Shown one piece after another: positions 25,101-60,486 of a DNA stretch of 64,000 nucleotides (position 1 is the first letter of the stretch; each line of letters starts with the position of its first letter). This stretch comes from Ascaris suum (lineage: Eukaryota; Nematoda; Chromadorea; Rhabditida; Ascarididae), in contig CM024189.1 in NCBI GenBank assembly GCA_013433145.1, positions 6,874,001 to 6,938,000 of the forward strand, in the 5' to 3' direction. A program made the position numbers and the translations under genes. The notes under the pieces are model-generated. The model had not been told where the DNA came from and did no database searches. It saw nothing but the letters and a program-made list of their open reading frames with translations.

Positions 25101-28100
25101 ATTCTTTGTAGGTTTGCCAAGGTAAACTTATTGAGAATGCTTCCAGCTGCATCAGCCGTTGAAATGTGGTAGCCATAGGCATGTCAACTACTTCCGCCCA
25201 GCAGTACAAGTGTTTCAGTCACTAGTGTGGAGTGGTATCACTGGGATATGCTCACTCAGAGTGAGCTTATGCATAAAACAGTTGCATCCGAGTCGTGGGC
25301 AGGGATCATATCCTCCTTTTCTCCCTCTGTTCAGCTTCAGGCGAACTTCTGAGCGAAATTTCTTGCCGTTAAACTTCGTCTTTAGAATTGTTTTTGAATG
25401 TTTTTTCGTTCTTCTGCATGATTTTTTTTCCGTTCAAGATTTTTCCACATTTTCATCATTCGTTTGAATTCATTCGGCACTTGTTCAACGAATCTTTACT
25501 TTATTTATACCGACTCTCTCCCATACATTCAGTGATAATCAAATGTCCATTTTTTTCGAGAAAATTCCAACTTAAATTCATATTTATCATTCCATTCCAT
25601 TTGTTTTTAAATGAATAAATCCGTATACCCGTTGAAAATGCATAGTAGAGGTACCCTTTAGCTTCATCAAAGCTTCAGGGGTCGTAAATTTGATAGAATT
25701 TTTAAATATTGGAGAAAGTTGCCTCGAAATTTTGGCTAAGTCGTACAAGAATGTGTGACGCTTCGGAAACATTCGAAAGTAAACATTTTTCTTTTTCAAA
25801 TTTAGTAATAAAGGAGATGGAAGGAGGGGGAAAGGGTTAAAGGAAATGGAGAAGGTATTGTTTAAAGCAGAAAGGAGTTCGAGCTGCTGCGATGTGGTTC
25901 CATAGTCGAGCGATTTCGGGTTGGCTTCTAAGAGCAACGTCAGCTATGTTCTTCTTTCGAAATCATAGCAAAGTTCTGCTTCGTTCTTTTTTTTCTGTTT
26001 ATTTTGAAAGAATGAATTTGTTTTTCAAATTTGCGAGTAATCGTTGATTACTCGCGAGTTTACAGCTGACAGTTGATTTTTATAGATCGGCATTTATAGG
26101 TGAAATTTCTTATCGAGGTTTTGCTGAATTTTTCCCCCCCCCCCCCCTATTTTCTCTATTTATTTCACTGAATTTCCACGATCTCAACAGAAATTTTCTA
26201 AATGTCTGTAAAAATTGTAAAAAAATTTTTCACTGAAAATAATTCATATCGAAATTGTAGTCGATCTATGCTGATCTTATTTTTACTCAATACTTTAAAA
26301 AATCGTTTGCAGTTAAAAATCGTCGAAATTTCTGCCGATCAACTTACGAGACATATGGCCGTTGATAAATTGTGAGATTTACGCATCTAAAAACGCTTAT
26401 GTACTATATAAATCAGGTTTAATAATCTTTCTTTCTGTCACTTTAAATAGGAAGATCGTTTCGAGATGAGACGCATTCAAATAATCCACTAATTTTATTC
26501 TTTTGTTCACCTCTTTTTACGATTGATAAATATACAATTGGATTTAATAATCTACGAAATTATGGGAAACGGAAAAAAATCGAAATGTTTCCTTCTTTAC
26601 TTTTTTATTTTTTCTACATATCGCCCATATCGATTTTTGATTTGGCGCATATTAATTATGGGAAACGGAAAATCGAAACATTTCCTGTGCGATCATCTCA
26701 GCGATTTTTTTTTTTTTGATTTGTTGAAGGTTATCAGGAAACTGGACTTAACGTTGATTGAATATTAATTAAATAAAGATTGAATATTAGTTGAATATGC
26801 AAATTTGGTTAGTTGACAGATGGTTGGGAAAATTATGAAATAAAAATGCTGCATACATGACAAAATTGACGAATGGAGAATATCGATTGTGAAATACCTG
26901 TTTTGTTCTTTTCTTTCAATGTAGATGGTTTGCCAACTGGGGTGGTCAATAATTGGTCGTTGATAGCACCAGTGGGATAATGCGTTTAGTTTAATTGTAT
27001 TGTTATGTATTTCTCTACTCGAATATTGTTACATATGTATATGTTAGGTATAATTAGGCGTGCATTTCTCTCTTGTGCTATTTAGTATCATATTTTATTG
27101 CTTTATTTAAATGTCATTAAAACTTGCATCTGCAGTTGGTAGGATTCTACACCGGAAAAAAACCTTTATTAAACTGAGGAAGCGTTTCGCCCTTAGCCTC
27201 TTTCTCATTCCACCTCCTCCACTACTTCTCACGCTGTGTTACTTCTTCATCTCACCCCCATATATTGGTGTTATCCGTATATGGCCATCTAGCTCAGCAC
27301 CTTATATAGCGGCACTTCGAAGATCTCCGAAGACTAAGTTTGACTCCGAGACTAAGTTTGATTTCAAAGCATCATTTCTTGGATGTTTTTATTCGTGACA
27401 ATACCGCATTACATAATTTTGTGTTCGGAAGTGCATACTAACTCATCATATATTATATTCGCTTTTAAATGCCTTCACGTGATTTGTACTTTTCAAATTC
27501 GCCTTTGTTTTTGATAAACGGAGAACCTGTACTGTTCCGCATGCAGATCAACTAGCCTTATAGCACAAACTTGCTCTTTTGGTCATCGCGGTTTGCTAAT
27601 CTGTCATCTGTGGTCATCTTGGCCATCTCGATGCGATCTCAATCGGTGGAGTTTTGTTCATTTGATGTATTTAACTGTTGATCTTATTTATTCCACTCAT
27701 CGGCTTCTTCTGGTGTTTTTGAATTGCCCCGCAAAAGCGTCAGTCGACAAGTTAATGACGATACCTCGTAGCACGTCTTTGAGTGAGGGCATCACCGTGA
27801 ACGTGCCGACTAATGCGTTTATTAGAGTATCTATATTTCATGCTTCTGCATTTTGCGCCATCATGCCTCAAATCATTAACTGATTGCGTGAAAAACTTGA
27901 GCATTGTAAATGGCTACTCCCGACAGCTGTTACCACCCATTTCTACACATTTGGCTTCGATGTTTGTTTGCATAATTGGTGTAGTAATTGGCAGTATGAC
28001 TCTTGTGGGCAAGGATTTTCTCGAAGTTAAATATCTTCCCCTCGCACCTGTCATGATGGAAAGAAACACGATTCAAGCATGACTTCGAGTTGTATAATTT

Positions 28101-28439
28101 TAGAAAAAGGCGCCAACTGTGAGAAATGGACGCATAATTTATGGAACGTTGAAATGATACGTCCGGATGAATGTCATTTGACGATCTTCTAGGTAGATTG
28201 ATTGGTCAGTTGCTGATGGCCAATATGGAAACGCTTTGTGGTCATTGAAGTCTTGTGTGGAAGATTAACTTCAGTGGTATAGTGCAGTTTGCATGATGGA
28301 ATGTGTTATGGGAACGTTTGCTGCCCATGCCCACCGAGATTTGCCTTCGCTGCTAACTTCCTCTAAGCCCATAAAAAGTTGATGCTGAAATATGGTGGAC
28401 TGTGTCCGTTGCAAAATGAGGTCGTACCCGAATGGTATT
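19141..28439. other. 9 kb with no supported gene
   Basis: Mostly AT-rich. A pyrimidine-rich tract lies at about 22895-22980 with AATAAA at its end, and a 14-C run at 26134-26147. The frame at 20844-21029 reads like protein but has no usable donor or acceptor. Part of this region may be upstream regulatory sequence of adducin. Confidence 0.4.
26134..26147. repeat. 14-C homopolymer
   Basis: Fourteen consecutive C bases in the gene-poor region; similar tracts occur at 60980-60993 (14 C), 50408-50419 (12 G), 5552-5562 (11 G) and 62990-63007 (18 G). Confidence 0.95.
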
Positions 28440-28830
28440 GATCAGTTGGTCGTAAAAACGTGCAAGTGGGGGCTCACCTCGGAAGAGAAGGAAAATACAA
28501 AGGGTTGATGCAACCGCAGCTGGGGATCCTAACGATCGAGCCACTGACCGCATCACTGAGGGCGATCGCCGTCTCTTGGCACGCCACGGATTGTTTTGCA
28601 CTCGGACGCTGCCCAGAGCCGTTCGTTCGTCTGGTGTGGCCAAGTTTGCTTGCTGGTAGGCGGTGGCGATTCGCGCGTTGCACCAATTTTGCAAACGACG
28701 CGCTGCGCCTCATTTATTGCGCTTCTCCGACGCCCTTGCCTCTTATTGTTTCCCACATTACATCGTTTATTCGTTCAATTTGCGTCCTTTCAAATAGCCC
28801 TCTTCTTGCATTTGGCTGCACACTAGCCGT
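28440..28830 (+). promoter_or_regulatory. GC-richer patch upstream of adducin, candidate promoter region
   Basis: A locally GC- and CpG-rich stretch about 0.5-0.85 kb before the first adducin coding exon. It is open in several frames on both strands (up to 179 codons), which is what raised GC content does to random sequence, and none of these frames resembles a protein I know. A promoter or untranslated first-exon region is the simplest reading. This is an inference from composition and position only. Confidence 0.3.
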
Positions 28831-29294
28831 CGTCTTTGCTCGCTTTTCCCGATTTTGCATATGTCCGCAGTTTTTAAAATTCAGTAATCCATTTTTGATC
28901 GTCGATGTGTGGAGATGGATCAGTTGGTGGTCAGACATCGATTATTCGACCGGTGGGAACTCGGCAGTTGAGGCAGTCGATGGAATGAAAGTGATCTAGG
29001 CAAACGGATTTGGCCATCAAAATTGGCCGCATATTTTCATTAGTCCTCACCAATAAGACGGGTATTTTCCCGTGTTTTTTATACTTTTATCGATACCGTA
29101 AAATTCCATTGTTGGTGTCAGTCGTTCTACCATCTTGGTGCATGTTTCACAAAGCTTGATTGCTTAGCCGTACAAGCTGTACGTTTAGAGCGAACTTTGA
29201 CCCAATGAAGTTGTATATTCCCGTACGGTGTTAGCATGGAATTGCATTCAACGGATCAGACTCATCAAAATATTGCTTGATTTGCAGTGGCGAC

Positions 29295-50783
<21,489 letters not shown>

Positions 50784-51824
50784 TGTGAGCGTGTATGTGC
50801 ATCGCCGATTGTTCTCTGCATGCGAAATCTTCTTTAAAATTTTTTAATATCATATACAATTTTTCATTTTCTCTCTTCCATTCTTAGTTTTTATATATCA
50901 CTAAATCAACCCCTCTCCTCGCCTAATAATTACCTATCGATTTCCCAATCTTAACTTATTTCACACATATTTCACCTAAGTTTCATTGAGGAGGGAGTGT
51001 ATATAAGTGTATATAAGTGGCAGTTGTTTATTTGCATGCCTAACGGCACAGTTGAGTACCGGGTTTTGATTATCTTCCATCGTTCTATTTGTTCTATTTT
51101 GACAAAGCGCACCTTTCGCTGTCATATGCCGTCCAACCAATGCGTTAACCGATTTTCCTGTTGTTTCCTTTTTTTTTGCATTTACTGTTAAACAAGCTGT
51201 CACATTTTCTGCTGATATACTGAAGTTTTCTGTTGCTGCGACCTTTTTTGAATTTGTTACCTCAAAGCTATTTAGATACAAAATTAGATTCTTCGAAGGT
51301 TGATTGGTTTGTAGAATCTCAAAAGGCGCTCCATATTATTATTACTTTATTCGTCTCCCTAATAAGCAATGATCTGTAGTGTTGTAATGTTTTGAATCTC
51401 AAAAACGAGGCTATTTCCATTTGCATTTACTGTTAACTAACTTCATTATATTATTGTTCATTTTCTCTCTCTGTTGTTGCTTGCAAATGCCTATTAAGTA
51501 TTGCTATTAAGACGAAATCCAGTGTAAAAAATTTGGGATGTCGTTGCCGCTTTGCAGTCATCTCCGAATATTATTGCCAAAAGTTGGTGTTATTTCAGTT
51601 TTAAAGAAAACCATTCTGTGGTCAAATTGGCGTTCACTCTGAGGAAAGCACATCTCTGACGAATGAAGTCCTAGCCGAATGAATTGCAAAACAATGTTGG
51701 CATGCGTAGTTTTTCGGATTCATCGCCGTGAATTTTGATGCGAACACGTTTTTTTGTGTTTATTTGTATGTGTGTGTATGCATGCGTGTGAACATTTATA
51801 TGAGAAAGTTCCGCTTTTTTTCAG

Positions 51825-51878
51825 GTGAGATGTGTTGTGGTCGTTGGTCGACTACAGTTTGAGGACCGTTCGGTGTAA
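51825..51878 (+). CDS. Possible alternative last exon of adducin
   Basis: A strong acceptor (CCGCTTTTTTTCAG) is followed in phase 0 by 17 codons, VRCVVVVGRLQFEDRSV, and TAA. Exon 18 ends in phase 0, so splicing here instead of to 50715 would replace the MARCKS-like tail, as vertebrate adducin short forms do by another route. Support is the acceptor, the phase and the coincidence with the start of the GC-richer block. It could equally be a trans-splice site of another transcript. Confidence 0.3.
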   Translation: MRCVVVVGRLQFEDRSV

Positions 51879-54800
51879 TGATGACCATACAAGGCGGGCA
51901 GACGTTATGGTACACTATGTAGGACTTGCCGGTGGGATACGCGTATGCGCAGTGGGCACTCCAATTTGCTGCTTCCTTGCTAACTATGTTTCTGATCGCC
52001 GCGTCTATATATTGGACGGGGTGGACAGCGCCCAGCTGTGCTGCAGTGGTCCCTGCCGCAGTCTCGTCTTGTCCTTTCTTTGCTTCTGGTTGTATTCGGT
52101 TCGCGTTTGTTATTGTTGCTTTGCAATTGTTGTTTTATATGGCTTCTTTGATTGTGTGTTGTCATTCCACGTGAAATCTGCTCTCTTCCTATCTAGGTAC
52201 CGCTCTGCTGTCTGTTCGGCCCAGCGGATGCATCCCGCTTCGCTGTTGTCATGGTTCATTTTGCACTGAGTCGACGATCGCTATCGCTGAACTCGTACCT
52301 CGAAACGTTGGTCCTGTACTAGACTGTTTTCTAGCTTCAGCTGTGTACGAATGTCGATGTTGCTCTAATCGGGTCTTTAAACCGTTCTCAGCTTGCTTTT
52401 CATCGAATAATATTATTGATAATAATTAGCAGTAATCATTCGTCGCGCACCGCGGAATCATTCTGTATTCATGTTCCTGCTATCAGAGAAGGGCTCGTGC
52501 CCATCTTTATCGCAGATGAAACTTTCAGTCCTGCGGAAGACGACGATTTACTCACTTCCTCTTGGTTACTGCTTTTTTATCGGCGCTGCGGTCGGGATCG
52601 CTGGTTGTCATGAAGTGTCGATTATGGTTTGCGCATGGCACGCTCACGATTTGCGACGATCTGTTAGGGCACTGCGTTTCATCTCGTCTCTTTGTTGCTT
52701 TGCTTGGACACATTTTTCGTTGTGGGGCAAAGCAGCATCGTTGGCGTCGTGGTGCGTCGCGTATGCGCGTCACTGCTTTCAGCTGTTTTGCCCTCCATCG
52801 GAAGAAGTGCCTTCATTCTCGTTCATTGCTTCTCTCTGTGTTTGTTTGTCGCTGAAGGTCCGCTTTGACTGCATACACAGACTCTTCATTTCATTTCTGT
52901 CGTCGTCTCATCAGATCATTCAGAAGCGTTGTTTTTGGCGCTTAAAAATTCACCTGAAATGAGCGGTTTCAGTGATTAAGGGGATGGGGGGAATGTTGAG
53001 TTGTATTCTTTCGACTCATTTTTCATCGGTTTTTTCACGGAATCGCCCAAATGAATTGCAATTGCTGAATGGCCCACTGTGTTTTTAACACCTTCAAAAA
53101 ATACCCAGGTTTTATTCAGGGCGACGCTTTCATATGAAATCTCGATTATTGATATTCAGTTAAGCGTGAACGAAAGGGAGGAGTGTGATTTTATCAACGT
53201 TCAAGGAAGATCTGGCCAAGTTTTAGCCAACTTGAGAGTTGGGAATGCACTCATCGCCGCCGCCGCCTTTGTCTTCGACTGATTTCTCGCCACATCTTTC
53301 ATCTTGACGAGAATATAAGTGGAAGTTTACTATATTAATAAAGGAATATTTGCGCTGGTTAGCTTTTGCTATAATCATACTTTTGCGTTCAGCAGTTATT
53401 TCTTCAGAACTCATTCCTTGAAATTTATCTACATTTTATTGCTTGATTTCCATTCATCTTCTCGACGTTGCTTTGACCTTCACTAATCGAAGAGCAACCA
53501 GAGTGAACCACTATAAAAATCTAAGTTGGATTTTCAAATGAAACTAAATGCATTATAAATTCGACTTTTATTTTGCTGATTTGGAACTTTTTTATCGGTT
53601 TAGGAAGCGTTTCAATTGTTCACCATGAGTGGGTTTCGGTTGTTTTTTTTTCAAATCAGCAGGTTTTTGTGATTGTAAAAATTTAAGGGGGAAATTGAAC
53701 GTCAAATTCCAAAGGGCCGATCGTTCTTCTACTGCAGTCTTTTTTTTTGAGTAAAACGGTGCTTTTCGTCCTGATATAATGCAAGCGCTAATGGTGTTTT
53801 TTTTTTTTTTTTTTTTGGAAGACGAATTATTAGAATAAACGATACAATCAAATCTGCAATGTTTAGTACTGTTGTGATAGAAGCGTTTATTCAACAAATG
53901 TAATCCTTTGCTAATGAGTATTAAATCTCTAAGCAAAATTTCTTTATTAGCATTATGCAATTCGTTGATTTAATAATTTACTATCACTTTTTATCTGTTG
54001 CAATTTCCGTCTTTTTTTTTTTCGTCTTTTTTTCTTTGCAGAATTTTATACGCTTGTCGAATTAGATTAATGAATTTACGAAACCTACCCTAATCAGTGC
54101 TAAATGATTTCGTTAAACAATTGTTTAATTTTATAAATTCGTTTATTGTTTCGAAGCTTTTTTTTTTTGTTCGCCGAATTTTCTCAATGTTTTGTTTCTT
54201 GTTTTATAACGCATCGAAGCGCTCGTTTCAGCCGATCATCGCATAAATTTTGCTTTTTCTTCTCGTATGTCGTTATGTAAAATTTAATCATCGTTTTGAT
54301 TGTAACTTCATTTCTTAATTCTGTCGTTTTTTTTTTTTTTTTTTTTTGTTCTCTGACGATGATTTTTAGATGCGATCAGAAAATCTAGCTGTTTCATTTC
54401 CTAATGCAAATCACTATTAAATGGATTCATCATTTGGGAGAAAATTCTCTTTGTATTCGGGCATTAATGTCAATAAAAGAAATTCCTTCCAAATTGAATA
54501 TATTTTTGCACGTTGATGTAGTGTAAATGCTGTGGGAAATATAGAATTGATACATACGTCAAGGATAACGCCATTATGGAGCGCATTCGTGTCTATGAGG
54601 TGTGAAGTGCGTCAGAAGCGTACCTCGCCGAGTGCTTATTTTTATGCACCGTTATGCTAACCGAATGTGACGTGTGCATTCTATGTGGTGTTGTTTGTGG
54701 TCGGCTATCCTCTAAACGTTCGTTAATAAAAGCGTATAGAAATGTCTTCCACAAATTATTTTTCCACTCCACATTGTTTGAATGTAATGGTCATCATCAT

Positions 54801-56418
54801 TCGTCTCGAATGTACTGCTTCCGACTATTTATGTTCAGAAATGACACTCTGTCGTAGCGAGGTAACTTTATCGCTCCTAGTAGATATGAGCCATTGCTGT
54901 CGAGCTAGAATTGTTGATTGAAGAAAAACTGCTATGTTTTGAATAGGGAAGGAGGGGGGCTGGTTGTTGCTCGTGAAGGGTGCGCTGAAAGCGTGGAAAA
55001 TGTTCCTTCACGACTTTCACTTTAACGTTCATGCTGTAACAGTGTCCACACATCGCTGTGAGGAAAGAATGCTCCATCTCTTGAAATGTTCTATAGGGAT
55101 GAAGTAACATTCTAGGCGCTACGTTCTGGTGAAAGGCAGCTTGACCTAGGAAACCAAAGAACGCAATACCAAAAGAATTTAAGCGTAGTGAAGCCGACGT
55201 ATAGATTTTCCAACAGAGTAATATCGAACAGACTTTTATATCAGTTCTGCATTAACTTTTAAGAAAAGAAATTCTCCACCATTATGCATTAAATCTATAA
55301 CCTCTGCTCTTCATGAGAAGTCGAGAAATTTGAGGTAATAAAAAATCGAATGGCATCAACTTATAACGAAAGACTACTGAGAACGAAGTCGTTGACACCT
55401 TATACAATACTAATTATGATTGATGGGAATAATTCTTCGAACTTAAATTCGTTATCGTTTTCATCAGCGTCGAGGGCTCAGTTTTATTTTGTGGCCTCAT
55501 TACATTCGATGCTAGTCGCGCTAATTGTTGTAAAAGTTGTCTCGTTTATCGAATGAGATGAACAAAGTTTGAAGCTTGCTTTTCCATTGGGATGGCCTTT
55601 TTTTCATTTTCTAATTTGTAGATGTTAGCGTCCCCTGGTTGCAGCGGGAAGAGTACCGTCTTTTGATTTTTTCTTGGTAATGAATAGAGAGCGACAATTT
55701 TTTCTAGGGATGACTATATTAGCTAATGCGGAAGGTGAAATATAATGTGAACATTGGACAGATGAACTGTTTATTACTTAACGCCTCTCCGCTTAAGAAT
55801 TTATAAATTCTATTGTTCGCGGGAAAATGTGAAATCAGAACTATGCAACAATAAGTCATTTTTTTTTTGTAAGCTATTATGAGAGCAACTGCGCCTTTAA
55901 AAATCAATAACTATACTATCCAAACATAAAAAATTGAATATTCGCTTCAAACTTATGCGATTTTTCCTTTTAATATAACGTGAAGACGCGACCGGAACTT
56001 GAGGTTTCTAAAAGTCTTTAGCGCAAGTTTGAGTTGTTGTCATTGTTTTATGCGAGTATGAGCTCAATCTGTTGGATTGCGATTATTTATGGACGCAGAT
56101 GTGAAAACAGGAAACGGTAGATTATTTTTACGGAACTAGGAAAGCAGGTGTTGGAGAGAATGTCATCTTTTACATTTTACTAAAGGTCAGTTCATATAGT
56201 TTGTATAGCCGAACGCTACTCATCACCTAATTGAAACGATGATTCACATTCAATAATTATGCATGTGTGGAGTCATATCAAAAACAAATTGGCACATAGA
56301 TGATAAAGGTGAAGTGTAAAACAAGCAAATGTCGAATTGTGCCATAAGAAATCACTAATATAGCAGACGTATTTTTGCAATTGCACTCACTTAGAGAAAC
56401 AATTATGTAACTTCGTAA

Positions 56419-56532
<114 letters not shown>

Positions 56533-57250
56533 GTGTCGTATTGATCGTCTCACACAGTACAATAAATGTATTGTCTTCAAAATCGTTTTATATTGGAAAC
56601 CTTGAACATTTCCTTGAATAAAACCGCTTCCATTAGTCGATTATGAGATTTGATATGGAAGCATTGTGGTCACAGTCTAACAAGAGGGAACGAGGAGGAG
56701 GTTCCATTAATATGGTCTGAATTAAGTGGGATGTCGATATGGGCTACCGGGAAGTGCATACCTCAAAATCGTTGCTTGTAGTCGAAAGAAAGATGTAGAA
56801 TTTCCTAAGGCTGTATGGTAATCTGTCTGTTCCCACCCGAACGCCTTCAAGAGGACCCTGAAGTTCGGTATTTTTCAGAAGTCGGTCACCGGGAGTTCGA
56901 GAACTAGTCTTTTTTATGCACTCGCAATCTACTGAAAAATGCGTTGGTGGCAATTGTCGGTGGCCACCATTGAAGTTGTGTCAGTGGCGATGGACCATTC
57001 GTTAAAAATTTTATGGCCTGCCAGCTTTCGGCGACCAGCAACAAACATTTGTTTGCCCGTCAAAACTGACTGCTTTTACAAGCTTCGGTATTGACATTGG
57101 CTGGATGAGTCAGCAATAATATTTCATATAAATCACTGCATTATAGCAACAGCGATCTGTTTCGTTATCATATTCATAGGTCCTGCTTGTTTTTTTTTTT
57201 TCCAATTTTTGAAATTTTCGGTGAGATATTTCACGTAATATTTTTAACGG

Positions 57251-57331
57251 AATGACTAGAGAGTGAAATATTTTGAAGGACCTTTGGATGTTGTAAGCGG
57301 TGGGCAAGTCAAATGACTAGAGAGTGAAATA
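57251..57331. repeat. 20-bp direct repeat, 61 bp apart
   Basis: AATGACTAGAGAGTGAAATA occurs at 57251-57270 and again at 57312-57331 without a mismatch; the sequence between is not repeated. Confidence 0.85.
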
Positions 57332-57825
57332 CGTTTAAACTGGACCAGTTGTCAGTAATTTTGGAGGTAATGAAGTCAAATATTAAACCATTTGAGTGGC
57401 GATAAGATCGTTTGCAGCTGGCTTCAAGTATGAGTAGGACCTAATAAGAACTTTACCACCAATTCTTTGTAATGGTTAAGAAATATGCAACAAACTAATG
57501 AATATGTTGCTTCATTTGTTTACACTAATGCCTACCACATGATGCGAATAAAAGGAAACATTATGAAGCTTTGTGTTGTTTTGATCGGTCGATACATTTT
57601 GCAGAATTGAACGCTTTTGAGCAGAAATTGTTGCATCGAATTTAGAAAATAAGATCAATTCTGTCGCTTGAAGGCACTTTCATCGCCTAATGTGTTTCAT
57701 TTAGCATTTCTTTACGAGGGATGTCGTTTTTTTGAAAGTATTTTCTTTTCGGAGTGGGGGAAATAATTTATTGGCGATATTTTATTTGCATATTCATTTC
57801 CATAATAAATAAATGCTTTTTATAG

Positions 57826-57945
57826 GTAATGAGTAATACCATACCACTCGAGGGACGCACACGTTTACCAAACAAAATTCAGGATGCTATTCAGGATAGT
57901 GGATTGATAATTTCACAGATTTTGAATGCATCTCGATCTAATGAG
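57826..57945 (+). CDS. BORCS7-like exon 1
   Basis: Acceptor TTTTTATAG at 57817-57825, ATG at 57829, 39 codons, phase 0 end. It encodes MSNTIPLEGRTRLPNKIQDA then GLIISQILNASRSNE. The 5' splice site is GC: GAG|GCAAGT matches the strong GC-donor consensus in all other positions. Confidence 0.78.
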
Positions 57946-60402
57946 GCAAGTTCCTTTTTAGTTGGCAAGTCATACTTTTTATACAACTGTACATTCAAGT
58001 CTTTTTGATGTCACAACTTTATGCCGAAGCATACCGGAAATTTCTATGCAAGGCAAGAAAGGCATTACTTTTCATATAGAGCATGTCGAATTTCAAGAGG
58101 GAACAGGAAATTTGTTTATGCAAGTAGTTGTCGGTGAAGTGTGTAGAAGTTTTTAAAAGATTTAGTAAAACAAAAAAAACTTCCTTCTCGTTGTTTAGAC
58201 CGGTAATGGGAAGGACTCGAATTGCACGTATACTTATCCTTTTTCGTTATTCTTTTTTTTTGTAATTGATGTTTATGGAAACCACTTGAAGCGGTTTGAT
58301 GTCTTGTGTCACTGATCGATTCTGGCGTTTCTCCAATAAGAATGAATTTTTTACTGCTTTTTCGCAATGATGACGCCTCTTTGCGGTAGCAGAATTGAAC
58401 TTCTTGATCATCGCCAACAATTGAAACCAATCATTTCAACTGAAAATTGAAAATGATGTAAAATTGAGTAAGAACTATATGAAAACGCTTCCAGAAAGTC
58501 ACGATATGCAGTGAAATAACGGCTAATATCTTCCACTAAGTTCCCGGCATATCCTTTTGCTTATACAACGTAAAATGGACAATTCTGCCTGCATAGAATT
58601 CACCAACTCTCTAGAAATATTTTGGCATCGATACTTTATGTTATATATTTACTCGTTTGAAATTGTATTCTTGCAATTTGTTGGCTGCGATCACGGTCAT
58701 GTTTTTTAATTCCATTATAAGAACTGAAGGAAATCCATAAGAATTGGATCCATAAGAATGGATACAATTTGAAGGAAATACGTTGAGGTCAATAAATATT
58801 GGCTTGAAAATTTTCTCTCGAGGTTAATTGAATTCTGTTGTGAAAAACGCCGACTATACTATAATTAGGTTTCTTTTGCGAACGTCAAGGCGACTGCTTA
58901 AATCGGCTATTATCGGGAAGTGTTAGCCCCGGTATTTTTTAATGGTGGGTTTCTGCGAGCACTCAGATATTTTTTCGATATGATTTGAAAATCGTTTAAG
59001 AGTCTCATTTGTCCTTGGCTGTCTGCATGTCCATCTCTGTATGTATGTCTCCATAGTGAGGTGTTTTTTAAACTCCGAAGAATTAGAACGATGAAATTCG
59101 ACATACATCTCGGCAGTTGCACAAATCATAAATTTTCGTCTAACTTTACCAAATAACAGACTATTTATGGACTCTTTGCTTTTTTATTCGTATTGGAGGC
59201 ATGATAAAGCTTTAACGATGAATCAACCTATCATGGAAACGCATATCATAGCAGCTTATTGATTATGAACGTCCATAACTTTAAGTGAAAATAATTGAGG
59301 CAAAAACTTAGATGTCTTTGTAGTTCTAGAGCTAGGCGAAGTGCCAGAAATTATCGAGGATATAAGTGTTGTTCAGAATCGATGAGGAAATACCCCAACT
59401 GTTTTATAAATTGGTGATTTCATGCCTATCGAGCCTATCGAAATGCTTCATTTTGTTTTCCCTCACTCCTCCCACCACCATGACTAATAGATCGGATGAA
59501 ATTTTTTAAGCTCATTTTTTATGATTGAAATGAAGACAACCCGGTTGATGCACTTTCTATAACTTTATCCACGTTCTGCTGGTTTGCCTTGGAAAACTGT
59601 CGCAAAGGAGGTTTTTTTTTGAATCAATTTTGTCGACTTTCCTCTCAGAGCCTTTTTAACGTTTTCTTTTTTTCAGTAATTTTGAACGTATCAGGCGTTC
59701 GATTTAGTTCTGGCGATCAAAAACTTACAGTCCCTCTGCTGTGATTCTCTGAGTGCTGCTGTGCCTTTTGATTCGGAAAAATTGCAACTTATTTCGGGAA
59801 AGCCAGTTGTTGAAGGAACAACATACGGCTTTATTTCGGAGTGTCATAGAGCAAATGAGCCAGCATAAACACCTCTGATAAAAGCGCCATAGCTAAAAGG
59901 CAGCTAAACGTAGTGTAATCACCTTAAATAATGGCCTCTCCAATTGAATAATGTAAACAATGTGGCGACGAAACTTTCGCTGCTTTTTTATGAGTTATGG
60001 GGTTTTTTTTTTCTAGCGTTGGTGCACTTATTCGTTTGCTTCCCTTTGCGAAATATCTTCTGAAGACTGTGAGCTAAAGGCAGCATTTTTTAAATTGTAG
60101 AGTGTATCTGTTTATTGGGGCAGCGAAAATTCGATAGATTGATTTAAAATGAACTAAATGAAACTGAAAAAATATCTTTATTACTTATGCATTTTTAAAA
60201 GTTCATTTCTGTGTTATAATTTGATATTGACTTCGGCAGATAACCAATATGGAGTTGTAACCAATATGCAAGGTTTTTTTTGATAATAAGAGATGTCATA
60301 ATAATAATAACAAAAATGAGGAAATAATAGAGTATTAAACATGGTATAGGAAAAAGAAATGTACGCAAAGAGTTGTCTATAAAGATAAATTTAAGAGAAT
60401 CG

Positions 60403-60486
<84 letters not shown>

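Noticed and set aside
28460..28999. 179-codon + frame upstream of adducin
   Set aside because: Several frames on both strands are open together in this GC-richer patch, and the product has no recognisable motif. This is better explained by base composition near a promoter.
51832..52962. Cys/hydrophobic-rich + frames of 145 and 163 codons
   Set aside because: They overlap in different frames, have no splice support and no family resemblance. Treated as open frames in a GC-richer non-coding block.
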